Shown here one piece after another: positions 1 through 5,643 of a stretch of 5,643 nucleotides of DNA (position 1 is its first letter; each line of letters starts with the position of its first letter). The translations under genes and the position numbers were made by a program. This stretch comes from WS-11 sp964405235 (GTDB lineage Bacteria > Eisenbacteria > RBG-16-71-46): assembly GCA_964405235.1 (NCBI GenBank), contig CAYONG010000093.1, positions 1 through 5,643 of the forward strand. The letters are read 5' to 3'. A model generated the notes under the pieces. It was not told where the DNA came from. It saw only the letters and a list, made by a program, of their open reading frames with translations, and ran no database searches.

Positions 1-140
1 CGGGAAATCCGCCTGTCCGGTTCGACGAGCGGGAGCGTGGAAACGGACGATGGACCACTCGGCGAAGTCCGCTCCGAAAGGGGCAGGCTGCTGTCGGCGC
101 CGCCGGCCCTGTACGTCAACGCGCCACCTCCCGACTCTAC
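1..140 (+). mobile_element. 3' end of a group II intron (distal domain V and complete domain VI), truncated by the window start
   Basis: Positions 1-23 match the loop and 3' strand of a domain V hairpin: CGG (1-3) pairs with CCG (9-11) around a GAAAT loop, then CC, a two-base TG bulge (14-15) and TCCGGTTC (16-23), the usual 3' strand of bacterial domain V. Positions 27-137 fold as domain VI. GAG (27-29) pairs with CTC (135-137), CGGGAG (30-35) with CTCCCG (128-133), and GTGG (37-40) with CCAC (124-127). A134 is left as a single bulged adenosine, the expected branch point. Inner helices include CGGAC/GTCCG (44-48/67-71) and a GAAA-capped hairpin at 72-83. The intron should end at about 140 (CTCTAC), 6-7 bases after the bulged A, as is typical. 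The 5' strand of domain V and any reverse transcriptase/maturase gene would lie upstream, outside the window. Class not assigned. Confidence 0.85.
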
Positions 141-196
141 CACAACATCCCATTCCTGCAGGCTGCCAAAGACCCTTTCTCGGCGGCCTCACCGTC
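141..196. other. Non-coding spacer between intron end and lysS promoter
   Basis: These 56 bases would be the 3' exon flank of the intron. The reading frames crossing it give no recognisable protein, and one of them (third frame from position 1) stops at 198-200. I see no terminator or RNA gene here. Confidence 0.5.
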
Positions 197-226
197 TTGA
201 CACCCCCCACGCCCCCTCCCTAGATT
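197..226 (+). promoter_or_regulatory. Sigma70-type promoter of lysS
   Basis: A perfect -35 hexamer TTGACA (197-202) is followed by an 18-base spacer and a -10-like TAGATT (221-226, four of six matching TATAAT). Transcription would start near 232-234, giving a leader of about 52 bases before the lysS ATG. It lies downstream of the intron end, so lysS expression need not depend on read-through from the intron. It also places codons upstream of 286 outside the expected coding region. Confidence 0.7.
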
Positions 227-239
227 CGACCGTCTATTC

Positions 240-259
240 CCGCGCCAGGGCCGGCGCGG
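240..259 (+). promoter_or_regulatory. GC-rich hairpin in the lysS leader
   Basis: CCGCGCC (240-246) and GGCGCGG (253-259) are perfect reverse complements, giving a 7-bp all-GC stem with a 6-base loop just after the predicted transcription start. No U-tract follows, so it is not an intrinsic terminator. It could stabilise the 5' end of the mRNA or affect translation. It does not resemble a T-box, and no function is claimed. Confidence 0.35.
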
Positions 260-275
260 CTCCCCACCTTCGACC

Positions 276-280
276 GAGGG
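276..280 (+). promoter_or_regulatory. Ribosome binding site deciding the lysS start
   Basis: GAGGG sits 5 bases before the ATG at 286. This, together with the promoter at 197-226 and the conserved protein length, selects 286 over the in-frame GTG at 37, which lies inside the group II intron. Confidence 0.75.
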
Positions 281-285
281 ATCGC

Positions 286-1827
286 ATGTCGCTCCAGGAA
301 CTCGTGCGGCAACGCCGCGAGAAGCTCGCCCGCTGGCGGGCGCTCGGGGTCGAGCCCTATGCCTACAGGTTCGAGCCCACCCACGACGCGGCGGCCCTGA
401 TCGCGCGCGGCGATGCCGTGACCGAGACCCCGGGCGGGAACGTGCGGATCGCCGGGCGCATCCTGACGCTCCGCGGGCACGGCAAGGCCGGCTTCGCCCA
501 CCTGCTCGACGGCAGTGGACGCATCCAGCTTTACTTCAAGGCCGAGATCCTGGGCGATGCCTTCGCCCGTTACGAGCTGCTCGACGTCGGCGACTGGGTC
601 GGCGTCTCGGGACCGCTCTTCCGCACCCGCACCGGCGAGATCACGGTGCGCGTGGATGCGCTCGAGATGCTGGCCAAGGCGGTGCGCCCGCTGCCCGAGA
701 AATGGCACGGGCTGAAGGATCCCGAGACTCGCTTCCGCCAGCGTTACGCCGACCTGTTCATGAACCTCGAGGTTCGCGAGGTGTTCAGGAAGCGCGCCCG
801 GCTCACCTCGGCGATGCGAGCATTCCTCGATGAGCGCGGCTACCTCGAGGTCGAGACCCCGGTGCTGCAGCCGCTTTACGGCGGCGCCTTCGCGCGGCCG
901 TTCGTCACCCGTCACCGGGCGCTCGACATGGACCTCTACCTGCGCATCTCGAACGAGCTCTACCTCAAGAGGCTGATCGTGGGTGGGCTCGAGCGCGTCT
1001 ACGAGTTCGCGCGCGACTTCCGCAACGAGGGCATGGACCGGTCGCACAATCCCGAGTTCACCATGCTCGAGTTCTACCAGGCGTTCGCCGACGTGCATGA
1101 CATGATGGACCTGACCGAGGCGCTGGTCGGCCACGCCGTCACGCGCGCATGCGGGGCACTTCGGGTCGAATCGAACAACACGGTGCTGGACTTCACGCCG
1201 CCCTGGCCGCGGATCTCGATGCTCGAGGCGGTGGGCGAGAAGGTCGGGGAGTCGGTGGCCGACCTCGACCCAGCGCGGCTCTCGCGCCTCGCGAAGGCGC
1301 GCGGGATCGAGGCCCGCCCCGGCACCGGGGCCGGCAGTCTGCTCGATGAGCTGTTCAGCGCGCTGGTGCAGCCCGAACTGCAGCAACCGTGTTTCGTTGT
1401 GGACTACCCGCGCGAGGTCTCGCCGCTCGCGCGCGTCAAGCGCGGGAACCCGGCGGTGGTCGAGCGGTTCGAGCTGTTCGCGGCCGGGATGGAGATCGCC
1501 AACGCCTTCTCCGAGCAGAACGATCCCGAGGCGCAGGCGCAGGCGTTCGAGGAACAGATGATGCGCCGCGCGGCCGGTGATGAAGAGGCCCAGGTCATGG
1601 ACCATGACTACGTGCGCGCCCTCGAGTACGGCATGCCACCCACCGGCGGGGTCGGCATCGGCATGGACCGGCTCACCATGCTGGTCACCGGCGCCCGCTC
1701 GATCCGCGAGGTCATCCTGTTTCCCCAGCTACGCCCCGAGGAGGGACGAGCAGAGATCGAGCACGAGGCGGAAGAGCCGGCCGGCGTGGCCGCCCCGGGG
1801 AAGCCGAAGGGCGGCCGCACCCCGTGA
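286..1827 (+). CDS. lysS: Lysyl-tRNA synthetase, class II
   Basis: Cytoplasmic enzyme that charges tRNA-Lys with lysine using ATP. The protein is 513 residues from the chosen ATG, close to the usual 500 or so. An N-terminal OB-fold anticodon-binding domain covers roughly residues 53-130. The class II catalytic core follows: motif 1 region around TPVLQPLYGG (191-200), the family-typical ARPFVTRH (203-210) and LYLRISNELYLKRL (217-230), motif 2 FARDFRNEG (241-249) with HNPEFTMLEFY (254-264), the GMEIANAFSEQND segment (401-413), and motif 3 PPTGGVGIGMDRL (451-463) leading into RSIREVILFPQLR (471-483). The last 30 residues are an acidic, then Gly/Pro/Lys-rich tail beyond the conserved end. The frame stays open to position 1, but those codons cover the intron and promoter and are not credible protein. 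The stop overlaps the next start by 4 bases. Identity is very secure. Confidence 0.97.
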   Translation: MSLQELVRQRREKLARWRALGVEPYAYRFEPTHDAAALIARGDAVTETPGGNVRIAGRILTLRGHGKAGFAHLLDGSGRIQLYFKAEILGDAFARYELLDVGDWVGVSGPLFRTRTGEITVRVDALEMLAKAVRPLPEKWHGLKDPETRFRQRYADLFMNLEVREVFRKRARLTSAMRAFLDERGYLEVETPVLQPLYGGAFARPFVTRHRALDMDLYLRISNELYLKRLIVGGLERVYEFARDFRNEGMDRSHNPEFTMLEFYQAFADVHDMMDLTEALVGHAVTRACGALRVESNNTVLDFTPPWPRISMLEAVGEKVGESVADLDPARLSRLAKARGIEARPGTGAGSLLDELFSALVQPELQQPCFVVDYPREVSPLARVKRGNPAVVERFELFAAGMEIANAFSEQNDPEAQAQAFEEQMMRRAAGDEEAQVMDHDYVRALEYGMPPTGGVGIGMDRLTMLVTGARSIREVILFPQLRPEEGRAEIEHEAEEPAGVAAPGKPKGGRTP

Positions 1828-3062
1828 ACCTACCGCTGTGGATCGCCGGCCGATATCTCCGGACGCGGCGATTGAGCGGCTTCGTGACGGTGCTGAGCGG
1901 CATCTCGGTCGCCGGCGTGGCGCTCGGGGTGACGGCGCTGCTCACGGTACTGGCGGTGATGAACGGGTTCGAGAACGAGATCCAGACCCGGATCGCCGGT
2001 ACCGACGCCCACGTCGTGTTGCTCGGTGAGAACACCGCCGGGATCGAGTCCCCCGATTCGCTGACCGCCCGGGCGGCCCGTCACCCGGGCGTGCTGGGCG
2101 CGGCGCCGTTCGTCTACGCCAAGGCGATGGTGCTGCGGCACGGCTACGCCGAAGGGCTGGTGGTCAAGGGCGTCGACCTCGCGGCCGAGCGGCGGGTGAC
2201 CACGATCGGCCGCAACATCGCGCCCCCCCTCGAATCGATCCCGGAAGCCGCGGGCGACGGGCTCCCGGGGATTGTTCTGGGCTCCGAGCTGGCGGCGCGC
2301 ATCTCCACCGCCGTGGGCGATACCGTGGTGCTCGCCTCGCTCGCCGGGGCGGAACGCTCGGCGCTCGGCTACACCCCCAAGCTGCGCCGATTCCGGGTGG
2401 TGGGGATCTTCACCTCGGGCCTCTACACTTACGACTCGAGCTTCGGGTTCACCGCGATCAGCGCGGCGCAGGAGCTATTCAAGCTCGGGGACGCCGTGAC
2501 CGGGATCGAGGTCCGGCTATCCGACATGTTCGAGGCGCCGCGCATCGCCGGCGAGTTAGTGCGCGCGCTCGACACCCCGGGCTTGAGGAGCAACAACTGG
2601 ATCGAGCTGAACCGGAATCTCTTCACCTGGATGAAGCTCGAGAAGGCGGTGATGTTCGTGATCCTCGCCTTAATCGTGCTGGTGGCGGCGTTCAGCATCG
2701 TCAGCACCTTGTTCATGGTGGTGCTCGAGAAACGGCGTGATATCGGCGTGCTCAAGTCGTTGGGGGCGTCGCGCCAGGTCGTGTTGCGAATCTTCCTCCT
2801 CCAGGGGCTCATGATCGGGGGCATCGGCACCGGGCTCGGCGCCGCCCTGGGGGGACTGCTGATCGCCGTGTTGCAGCGTTACCCCTTCGTGCGGCTGCCC
2901 GGCGACGTCTACTTCATCGAACGTCTGCCGGTGCGCCCCGAGGCCGGAGATTTCGCCGCCGTCATTCTGGCCGCTCTGACGCTCTGTCTGGCCGCCGCCA
3001 TCTACCCCGCCTGGCGGGCCGCACAACTCGATCCGGTCGAAGCGATCAGGCGTCAGGTCTGA
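1824..3062 (+). CDS. lolC: LolC/LolE-family lipoprotein-releasing ABC transporter permease
   Basis: Inner-membrane subunit that, with LolD, extracts outer-membrane lipoproteins from the inner membrane for hand-over to a periplasmic carrier. It has 412 residues, normal for LolC/LolE. The N-terminus WIAGRYLRTRR precedes TM1 (about 20-46, ending in the family-typical VMNGF). A large periplasmic domain spans about 50-270. Three more hydrophobic segments lie at about 275-300, 326-350 and 376-394, matching the FtsX/MacB-type four-helix layout. The cytoplasmic coupling segment EKRRDIGVLKSLGAS (302-316) contacts the ATPase. The C-terminus PAWRAAQLDPVEAIR is typical. It starts with GTG, overlapping the lysS stop (GTGA), so translation is probably coupled; only a weak purine-rich stretch precedes it. 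LolC and LolE cannot be told apart from sequence alone. With a single permease gene here, a homodimer is plausible. Confidence 0.92.
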   Translation: MNLPLWIAGRYLRTRRLSGFVTVLSGISVAGVALGVTALLTVLAVMNGFENEIQTRIAGTDAHVVLLGENTAGIESPDSLTARAARHPGVLGAAPFVYAKAMVLRHGYAEGLVVKGVDLAAERRVTTIGRNIAPPLESIPEAAGDGLPGIVLGSELAARISTAVGDTVVLASLAGAERSALGYTPKLRRFRVVGIFTSGLYTYDSSFGFTAISAAQELFKLGDAVTGIEVRLSDMFEAPRIAGELVRALDTPGLRSNNWIELNRNLFTWMKLEKAVMFVILALIVLVAAFSIVSTLFMVVLEKRRDIGVLKSLGASRQVVLRIFLLQGLMIGGIGTGLGAALGGLLIAVLQRYPFVRLPGDVYFIERLPVRPEAGDFAAVILAALTLCLAAAIYPAWRAAQLDPVEAIRRQV

Positions 3063-3088
3063 TGCGCCACATGAGGTCATGCTGACAA

Positions 3089-3796
3089 ATGACAATAAGC
3101 GAAGACGTTGCGGATGGCGGCGACGCTCTAGTGGCGGTTGGCATCGAAAAGGCGTACCAGGCGCCGAGCGGCCGACTCGAGGTTCTCCGGGGGGTGGATC
3201 TCAATCTCAAGCGTGGCACGGTTCTGGCAATCCTCGGCGTCTCGGGGGCGGGAAAGAGCACCCTTCTTAACATCCTCGGGACCCTCGACCGACCCGACCG
3301 CGGGACCCTCAGCATCCGCGGCCGGCGGGTTGACGGTCTGGGCGAGGAGGCCCTGGCGGAGTTTCGCGCTCGGCGGATCGGATTCGTCTTCCAGTTCCAC
3401 CATCTGCTGTCCGAATTCACGGCCGAGGAGAACGTCATGATGCCGCTCCTGATCGCCGGCGAACCCGAGCGCGCGGCCCGCCAACGCGCCCGTGAGGCGC
3501 TGGCGGCTGTCGGACTCGCCGAGCGGTGGGAGCATCGCCCGTCCGAGCTTTCGGGGGGCGAGGCGCAGCGGGTGGCGGTCGCTCGGGCGCTGGCGCCCGA
3601 GCCCGAACTGGTGCTGGCGGACGAACCGTCGGGCAACCTGGACCCGGTGGCGGCGCGTCAACTTCAGGATTTGCTCGCCTCTCTGGCGCGCGAGAAGCAT
3701 CAGACGTTTGTCATCGTCACCCACAATGATAGGCTCGCCTCGCTGGCGGACCGCGTCCTGACCCTGGACGGCGGCCGCCTCGTCGCGAACGACTGA
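3089..3796 (+). CDS. lolD: Lipoprotein-releasing system ATP-binding protein LolD
   Basis: Cytoplasmic ATPase that powers the Lol permease encoded just upstream. The 235-residue protein has every ABC motif intact: Walker A GVSGAGKST (50-58), Q-loop glutamine in FQFHHLL (Q102), signature LSGGE (154-158), Walker B LVLADEP with catalytic E179, D-loop SGNLD (181-185) and the switch histidine in THND (H212). The FVFQFHHLLSEFTAEENVMMPL stretch strongly resembles LolD within the MacB/LolD/FtsE group. The ATG at 3089 is preceded by GAGGT at 3073-3077, a rather long spacing of 11 bases; an in-frame GTG at 3131, just before the conserved VGIEKAYQ, is an alternative start. The 26-base gap after the permease gene supports co-transcription. 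A MacB-type exporter ATPase is the main alternative, made unlikely by the adjacent LolC-type permease. Confidence 0.93.
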   Translation: MTISEDVADGGDALVAVGIEKAYQAPSGRLEVLRGVDLNLKRGTVLAILGVSGAGKSTLLNILGTLDRPDRGTLSIRGRRVDGLGEEALAEFRARRIGFVFQFHHLLSEFTAEENVMMPLLIAGEPERAARQRAREALAAVGLAERWEHRPSELSGGEAQRVAVARALAPEPELVLADEPSGNLDPVAARQLQDLLASLAREKHQTFVIVTHNDRLASLADRVLTLDGGRLVAND

Positions 3797-3810
3797 GAGG
3801 CTTGGGACCG

Positions 3811-4338
3811 ATGCTGTGCCAGATCTGCGGCAAGAACCCCGCCACCGTCCATTTCACCGAGATCCACGACAACAAGATGTCGGAGATCCACGTGTGCGAC
3901 CGGTGTGCTGAGGAGAAGGGGCTCCAGACCCCGCAGGCCAAGCATAAGTTCGACATCGCGGACCTGATCGCGGGCATGGTGGACAGCGTCACCAGCACCG
4001 AGGAGGAGCGGGTCGGCCACGTGCAGTGCCCGCGCTGCGGGCTGCTCTATTCCGCATTCAAGGAGACCGGACGGCTGGGATGCGCCGAGTGCTACCAGGC
4101 GTTCCAGTTCCAGCTGCGGCCGCTGCTGCGGCGGATCCACGGCGACACCCATCACAAAGGCAAGTCGCCGGCGCGCGACGGCGAGGGGGTCTCGCGCTCG
4201 CGCCAGATGCAGCGGCTCTACGACGAGCTGCAGCGGGCGGTCGAACGCGAGGAATTCGAACGGGCGGCCGAGATCCGGGATGAGATCAAGCTGATCGAGA
4301 ACGAGGACCGCGCGGCGCATGTGGAGAAGCCCCGATGA
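3811..4338 (+). CDS. mcsA: Zinc-finger and UVR-domain protein McsA, activator of McsB arginine kinase
   Basis: In Firmicutes McsA binds and activates the McsB protein arginine kinase and acts in the ClpC stress pathway; the same role is inferred here from the adjacent mcsB and clpC. The 175-residue protein begins MLCQICGKNPATVHFTE, the typical McsA N-terminus. Two zinc-binding units are complete: C3/C6 with C29/C32, and C73/C76 with C91/C94. A linker of basic and polar residues (about 110-132) leads to a C-terminal UVR motif (about 135-165, LYDELQRAVEREEFERAAEIRDEIK), like the UvrB-UvrC interaction motif. The ATG at 3811 has AGAGG at 3796-3800, 10 bases upstream. A TTG at 3802 would add three residues but sits 1 base from that site, so it was rejected. 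The gene begins 14 bases after lolD and its stop overlaps the mcsB start (ATGA). Confidence 0.93.
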   Translation: MLCQICGKNPATVHFTEIHDNKMSEIHVCDRCAEEKGLQTPQAKHKFDIADLIAGMVDSVTSTEEERVGHVQCPRCGLLYSAFKETGRLGCAECYQAFQFQLRPLLRRIHGDTHHKGKSPARDGEGVSRSRQMQRLYDELQRAVEREEFERAAEIRDEIKLIENEDRAAHVEKPR

Positions 4339-5432
4339 GCGCCCCGATGCACGACTTTGACGCGCTGGTCGCGCGTCCCAGCCCGTGGCTGGACGGCACC
4401 GGTCCCAAGAGCGACATCGTCGTCTCCACCCGGGTGCGGCTGGCGCGCAACCTGCGCCACGTGCCATTCAGCCACCGGGCGCGCGACGAGCAGCTTCAGG
4501 GAGTGCTGGCGAGCGTCACCAATGCGCTCAAGAGCGCGCCGTCGTTTAAGGACGGGATGCTGCTGCGCATGAACGAGATGTCCACTGTTGACCGGCAGGT
4601 GCTGGTCGAGCGTCACCTGGTGAGCCACGAATTGGGGGACGGCGCCCGGCCGCGCGGGATCTTCATCGCGCCCGAGGAGCGGCTCTCGCTCATGATCAAC
4701 GAGGAAGACCATTTGCGGCTTCAGACCATGGCCTCGGGTTTCCAGCCGGCCGAGGCCTGGACATCGGCGGACCGCGCCGACGACGAGCTTGGGACATCGC
4801 TCGACTTCGCCTTTTCGGAGGAGATCGGCTACCTGACGTCGTGCCCGACCAACACCGGCACCGGGCTCAGGGCGTCGGTGCTCATCCACCTGCCAGCATT
4901 GGTGCTGCTACAGGAGATCCAAAAGGTCCTCAAGAGCATCATGCAGGTGGGGCTCAACGTTCGCGGCCTCTACGGGGAGCACAGCGACGTGATGGGAAAC
5001 CTGTTCCAGGTCTCGAACCAGACCACGCTGGGCCAGAGCGAGCGCGATTCGATCGAAGGGCTGGAGCGTGTCACGCGCCAGGTGATCGAGACCGAGGAGC
5101 GCGCCCGCGAGCGCCTGATCCGCGACGCCCGCGTGCAGACCGAAGACAAGGTGTGGCGCGCCTACGGCATGCTGCGCTATTGTCGCTCGATCTCATCGCA
5201 GGAGGTCATCAACCTGTGCTCGGCGGTGCGTCTGGGGGTGTCCCTTGGGCTGCCGGGTCTGGGCCCCCTGCGCGTCGTCAACGAGCTTCTGGTGCTCACC
5301 CAGCCCGCCCATCTGCAGCGCGCCCACGGCGGCGAGCTGACCCTGGCGGAGCGAAACGTTTACCGGGCGCAGCTGGTCCGGGAACGGCTGGAAGCGGCCG
5401 AGCATGAGAGCGGCCGGGGTAGCAGCGCGTGA
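4335..5432 (+). CDS. mcsB: Protein arginine kinase McsB
   Basis: Phosphagen-kinase-like enzyme that phosphorylates arginines on proteins, in Firmicutes marking them for ClpC-ClpP degradation. Its 365 residues are near the usual 350-365. Kinase-domain hallmarks are present: IVVSTRVRLARNL (28-40), NEEDH (122-126), GYLTSCPTNTGTGLRASV (165-182) with the active-site-loop cysteine C170, and RGLYGEHSDVMGN (210-222) followed by FQVSNQTTLG (224-233). The helical C-terminal domain covers about 240-355. Its phosphoarginine-binding motif, RDXXRA in characterised McsB, reads RNVYRA (340-345), so the aspartate is replaced by asparagine. The ATG overlaps the mcsA stop and has GGAG (4323-4326) 8 bases upstream. 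A second in-frame ATG at 4347 would remove only four residues. Creatine/arginine kinase is ruled out by length and by the mcsA-clpC context. Confidence 0.95.
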   Translation: MSAPMHDFDALVARPSPWLDGTGPKSDIVVSTRVRLARNLRHVPFSHRARDEQLQGVLASVTNALKSAPSFKDGMLLRMNEMSTVDRQVLVERHLVSHELGDGARPRGIFIAPEERLSLMINEEDHLRLQTMASGFQPAEAWTSADRADDELGTSLDFAFSEEIGYLTSCPTNTGTGLRASVLIHLPALVLLQEIQKVLKSIMQVGLNVRGLYGEHSDVMGNLFQVSNQTTLGQSERDSIEGLERVTRQVIETEERARERLIRDARVQTEDKVWRAYGMLRYCRSISSQEVINLCSAVRLGVSLGLPGLGPLRVVNELLVLTQPAHLQRAHGGELTLAERNVYRAQLVRERLEAAEHESGRGSSA

Positions 5433-5521
5433 TTCAGGTAGGATGTCGGGGCCGAAGGGATTCAACGAGCCAATCGTAGGGGCGGTTTTTGAGGACCGCT
5501 CTCTGGACGGAGCCAACGACC
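5433..5521 (+). other. mcsB-clpC intergenic gap with a weak hairpin
   Basis: This 89-base gap is the longest between genes in the block. It contains GCGGT (5482-5486) and ACCGC (5495-5499), which can form a 5-bp stem with an 8-base TTTTGAGG loop. The T-run is inside the loop, so this is not an intrinsic terminator. No convincing sigma70 or sigma32 promoter, CIRCE element or CtsR-type heptad repeat was seen. GGAG at 5509-5512 is a good ribosome binding site for clpC, 9 bases before its ATG. Confidence 0.45.
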
Positions 5522-5643
5522 ATGCACGACAAGTTCACCGAACGGGTCCGTAAGGTCATCTACCTGGCGCGCGAGGAAGCCGCCCGGTTGCAGCACGACT
5601 ACATCGGCACCGAGCACCTGCTGCTCGGCGTCATCCGCGAGGG
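5522..5643 (+). CDS. clpC: ATP-dependent Clp protease ATP-binding subunit ClpC, N-terminal fragment (runs off the window)
   Basis: Only 40 full codons are present. They read MHDKFTERVRKVIYLAREEA, then an AARLQHDYIGTEHLLLGVIRE continuation, the first Clp_N repeat of ClpC/ClpA-type Hsp100 unfoldases. The YIGTEHLLLG segment is highly characteristic. In Firmicutes the ClpC N-domain recognises phosphoarginine on McsB-marked substrates and delivers them to ClpP; mcsA-mcsB directly upstream supports ClpC rather than ClpA or ClpB. The AAA+ modules and ClpP-binding loop lie beyond the window and could not be checked. Confidence 0.93.
   Translation, partial: MHDKFTERVRKVIYLAREEAARLQHDYIGTEHLLLGVIRE

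Noticed and set aside
3..200. Third-frame open stretch ending at TGA 198-200, possibly the tail of an upstream protein
   Set aside because: It reads across domain V and domain VI of the group II intron and has no conserved protein character; such spurious tails are common over intron ends.
220..1605. Long open frame on the minus strand (461 codons) opposite lysS
   Set aside because: It lies antisense to an unmistakable LysS, has low-complexity Arg/Leu/Gly/Glu-rich content with no recognisable domain, and is the usual GC-rich shadow frame.
3062..3085. ATG overlapping the lolC stop (TGATG) as the lolD start
   Set aside because: Although in frame with lolD, it meets a TGA at 3083-3085 after seven codons, so it cannot start LolD; at most it is a tiny leader ORF.
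5482..5499. Possible terminator between mcsB and clpC
   Set aside because: The stem is only 5 bp and the T-run is in the loop rather than after the stem; neither strand has a U-tract following the hairpin.
5433..5521. Heat-shock control element (CIRCE, CtsR operator or sigma32 promoter) before clpC
   Set aside because: No TTAGCACTC/GAGTGCTAA pair, no direct heptad repeat of the CtsR type and no sigma32-like -35/-10 pair could be found.

Overview
This GC-rich window looks like chromosomal DNA from a diderm (Gram-negative-type) bacterium outside the well-studied groups. It has a LolCD lipoprotein-export pair, which implies an outer membrane, next to mcsA-mcsB-clpC, the arginine-phosphorylation and protein quality-control genes best known from Firmicutes. 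That mixture suggests an FCB-like or Candidatus Eisenbacteria/Gemmatimonadota-like lineage. The taxonomic guess is an inference from gene content, not something read directly from the sequence.

Layout, all on the + strand. Positions 1 to about 140 are the 3' end of a group II intron: the distal half of domain V, then a complete domain VI with a bulged branch-point adenosine. After a 56-base spacer comes a strong sigma70-type promoter (TTGACA, 18-base spacer, TAGATT, 197-226) and a short leader with a GC-rich hairpin. The genes follow: lysS (lysyl-tRNA synthetase, 286-1827), a LolC/LolE-family permease (1824-3062), lolD (ATPase, 3089-3796), mcsA (zinc-finger/UVR adaptor, 3811-4338), mcsB (protein arginine kinase, 4335-5432) and the first 40 codons of clpC (from 5522, running off the window).

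lysS/lolC and mcsA/mcsB overlap by 4 bases, and the other spacings are 26, 14 and 89 bases. I see no convincing internal terminator, so the block is probably one transcription unit driven from the promoter before lysS. It joins translation (LysS), export of lipoproteins to the outer membrane (LolC/LolD) and protein quality control (McsA activating McsB, which marks proteins with phosphoarginine for ClpC-ClpP). No CtsR repressor gene, CtsR-like operator or CIRCE element is visible.

The observations most worth a second look are the group II intron tail, which makes a naive LysS reading frame run through non-coding RNA, and an Asp-to-Asn change in the phosphoarginine-binding RDXXRA motif of McsB.
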